Shown here piece by piece: positions 5,630-6,938 of a stretch of 6,938 nucleotides of DNA. Source of the DNA: an uncultured Bifidobacterium sp. (GTDB lineage Bacteria; Actinomycetota; Actinomycetes; Actinomycetales; Bifidobacteriaceae); assembly GCA_937876495.1 (NCBI GenBank), contig CALEGL010000289.1, positions 1-6,938 on the forward strand, written 5' to 3'. Every line of letters begins with the position of its first letter. The first letter of the stretch is position 1. The notes beneath the pieces were generated by a model. The model searched no databases, had not been told where the DNA came from, and saw nothing but the letters and a program-made list of their open reading frames with translations. Made by a program: the position numbers and the translations under genes.

Positions 5630-6938
5630 ATGACCGCAGGCAAGGACAGCGACCTCTATGACGTCGTCGTCATCGGCGGCGGTCCGGCCGGTCTGACGGC
5701 CGGGCTGTATCTGGCGCGTGCGCGCTACCGCGTGCTCATCCTCGAGCGCGCGGACTATGGCGGCCAGATCGCCATTACCTCCGAGGTGGTGAACTACCCC
5801 GGCATAGCCGTGACGGATGGCAAGAAGCTCACCGAGACCATGCGCCGGCAGGCTGAGAACTTCGGCGCGGAGTTCCGGGCCGCCGAGGCAACCCGCATCG
5901 ACGCCGACGGCGACGTCAAGGTCGTCCACACCTCGCGCGGCGACGTCCGGTGCTTCGGCATCGTCGTGGCCACGGGCGCCAGCCCCCGCAAGATCGGCTT
6001 CTCCGGCGAGGAGGAGTATGCGGGGCGTGGCGTGGCGTACTGCGCGACATGCGACGGCGAGTTCTTCACCAACCGTGAGGTGCTCGTCGTGGGAGGCGGC
6101 TTCGCAGCCGCCGAGGAGTCCGTGTTCCTCACCAAATACGCGAGCAAGGTGACGATTCTCGTGCGTGAGGAGGACTTCACCTGCGACGCCTCTGTGGCCG
6201 CCGAGGCCAAGGAGCATCCGAAGATCGACATCCGCTACCATACGGAGCTCGACAGCGTCTCCGCCGGGCAGGGCGGCCTCGTCGAGGCCACGCTGCGCGA
6301 TGTGGAGACGGGTCAGGAGACGACGTGGCATCCCGCCGACGGCGGGACCTTCGGCGTCTTCGTCTTCGCCGGCTACGTGCCCCAGACCGATCTGCTCAAG
6401 GGAGTCGTGGAGCTGGACGACCGCGGCTACGTGGTGACGCATGGGTATCTCGAGACGTCGGTGCCGGGCGTGTACGCCGCGGGCGACCTGCGTGTCAAGA
6501 ACCTCCGGCAGGTGGTCACCGCCACCTCCGACGGCGCCGTCGCCGCCGTGGAGCTCGAGCGGTACGCCTCGCAGATGAGCAAGAAGACCGGCCTCGTGCC
6601 GCCGCGTCCCACGGAGTCCGCCTACGAGAAGAAGAAGGAGAAGGAGGCCGCGGCAGCGAAGACCTCGGGCACCTCACCTGCTCCGGCGGCCGCCTCCGAA
6701 AGCGTCGACGCCGCCACGGCCGCCAAGGGGCCGTCAGGCTTCTTCGACGCCGACGTGAAGCGGCAGCTTGCCGTGGTGTTCTCGCGGATGCAGCGTCCGC
6801 TGGTGCTTCGGCTCGCGCCGGACCGCACCCCGCCGTCCTCCGAGCCCGACAGCTTCATCCCGGAGCACCCCGGACTGACCGGCTGGAATCCGCGCTGCCG
6901 CAAGGCGGCTCCCGCCAGCCAGCACCGCCACGGCCGGG
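5630..6938 (+). CDS. TrxB-like flavoprotein disulfide reductase fused to a C-terminal AhpF-N-type thioredoxin-fold domain (3' end cut)
   Basis: The frame is open to the window end (436 codons, no stop), so the protein is incomplete. Residues 8-310 are a TrxB-type core: FAD motif GGGPAG (16-21), GGQI (44-47), redox-active CATCDG (138-143), NAD(P)H motif GGGFAAAEE (155-163) and the second FAD motif GVYAAGD (280-286). It transfers electrons from NAD(P)H through FAD to the Cys138/Cys141 disulfide. A Lys/Glu run (333-339) and an Ala/Ser/Thr/Pro linker lead to FFDADVKRQL (371-380) and RPLVLRLAPD, resembling the start of the N-terminal domain of AhpF. The domain order is therefore the reverse of AhpF. 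In place of TrxR's HRR-x-x-x-R, which binds NADPH phosphate, it has VREEDFT, so NADH use is possible. Its ATG lies 5 nt after ahpC with no strong ribosome site, suggesting translational coupling. The last 30 residues fit the family poorly. Confidence 0.93.
   Translation, partial: MTAGKDSDLYDVVVIGGGPAGLTAGLYLARARYRVLILERADYGGQIAITSEVVNYPGIAVTDGKKLTETMRRQAENFGAEFRAAEATRIDADGDVKVVHTSRGDVRCFGIVVATGASPRKIGFSGEEEYAGRGVAYCATCDGEFFTNREVLVVGGGFAAAEESVFLTKYASKVTILVREEDFTCDASVAAEAKEHPKIDIRYHTELDSVSAGQGGLVEATLRDVETGQETTWHPADGGTFGVFVFAGYVPQTDLLKGVVELDDRGYVVTHGYLETSVPGVYAAGDLRVKNLRQVVTATSDGAVAAVELERYASQMSKKTGLVPPRPTESAYEKKKEKEAAAAKTSGTSPAPAAASESVDAATAAKGPSGFFDADVKRQLAVVFSRMQRPLVLRLAPDRTPPSSEPDSFIPEHPGLTGWNPRCRKAAPASQHRHGR

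Noticed and set aside
5534..6442. 302-residue open frame on the minus strand opposite the flavoprotein
   Set aside because: Shadow of the TrxB-like core, whose FAD, CATC and NAD(P)H motifs are intact on the plus strand.

Overview
The window is high-G+C DNA that reads like an anaerobic or aerotolerant actinobacterium, most plausibly Bifidobacterium or a close relative. The grounds are codon use (strong G/C at third positions), family-level protein resemblance, and my recollection that Bifidobacterium genomes group dps, a CBS/CNNM membrane protein, a carbonic anhydrase, ahpC and a long TrxB-like reductase. That placement is inference from memory; no database was searched.

Layout, left to right. 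(1) 2-559 (+): the C-terminal part of a class-III PLP aminotransferase cut by the window edge; its Schiff-base lysine position reads Arg. (2) 749-1543 (+): a complete YdfG-like short-chain dehydrogenase. (3) A convergent gap with a G/C-rich hairpin, best read as the end of the leftward unit. (4) A leftward pair: a CNNM/CorC-type membrane protein with CBS domains (3700-2285) followed 36 nt later by a Dps mini-ferritin (2248-1769). (5) A 150-nt gap with a long inverted repeat just ahead of the CNNM gene. (6) 4612-3851 (-): a beta-class carbonic anhydrase with an unusual low-complexity insert. (7) A 448-nt divergent control region (4613-5060). (8) 5061-5624 (+): ahpC, then, 5 nt later, 5630-6938 (+): a TrxB-like flavoprotein that continues out of the window and carries, after a charged and then Ala/Ser/Thr-rich linker, a domain resembling the N-terminal thioredoxin-fold domain of AhpF.

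How the genes work together. AhpC and the flavoprotein form an NAD(P)H-dependent peroxide-reducing system. Dps takes up Fe(II) and consumes peroxide, limiting Fenton chemistry. The CNNM protein is probably a divalent-cation transporter or regulator cotranscribed with dps. Carbonic anhydrase interconverts CO2 and bicarbonate and is read divergently from ahpC. The aminotransferase and dehydrogenase look like a separate metabolic unit.

The most notable item is the flavoprotein: the order of its domains is the reverse of classical AhpF (reductase core first, thioredoxin-fold domain last). Both outermost ends of the window match their protein families less well than the interior, so oddities within about 80-100 nt of either edge may be sequence error at a contig end. 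No tRNA, rRNA, CRISPR array, insertion sequence or prophage gene was seen.
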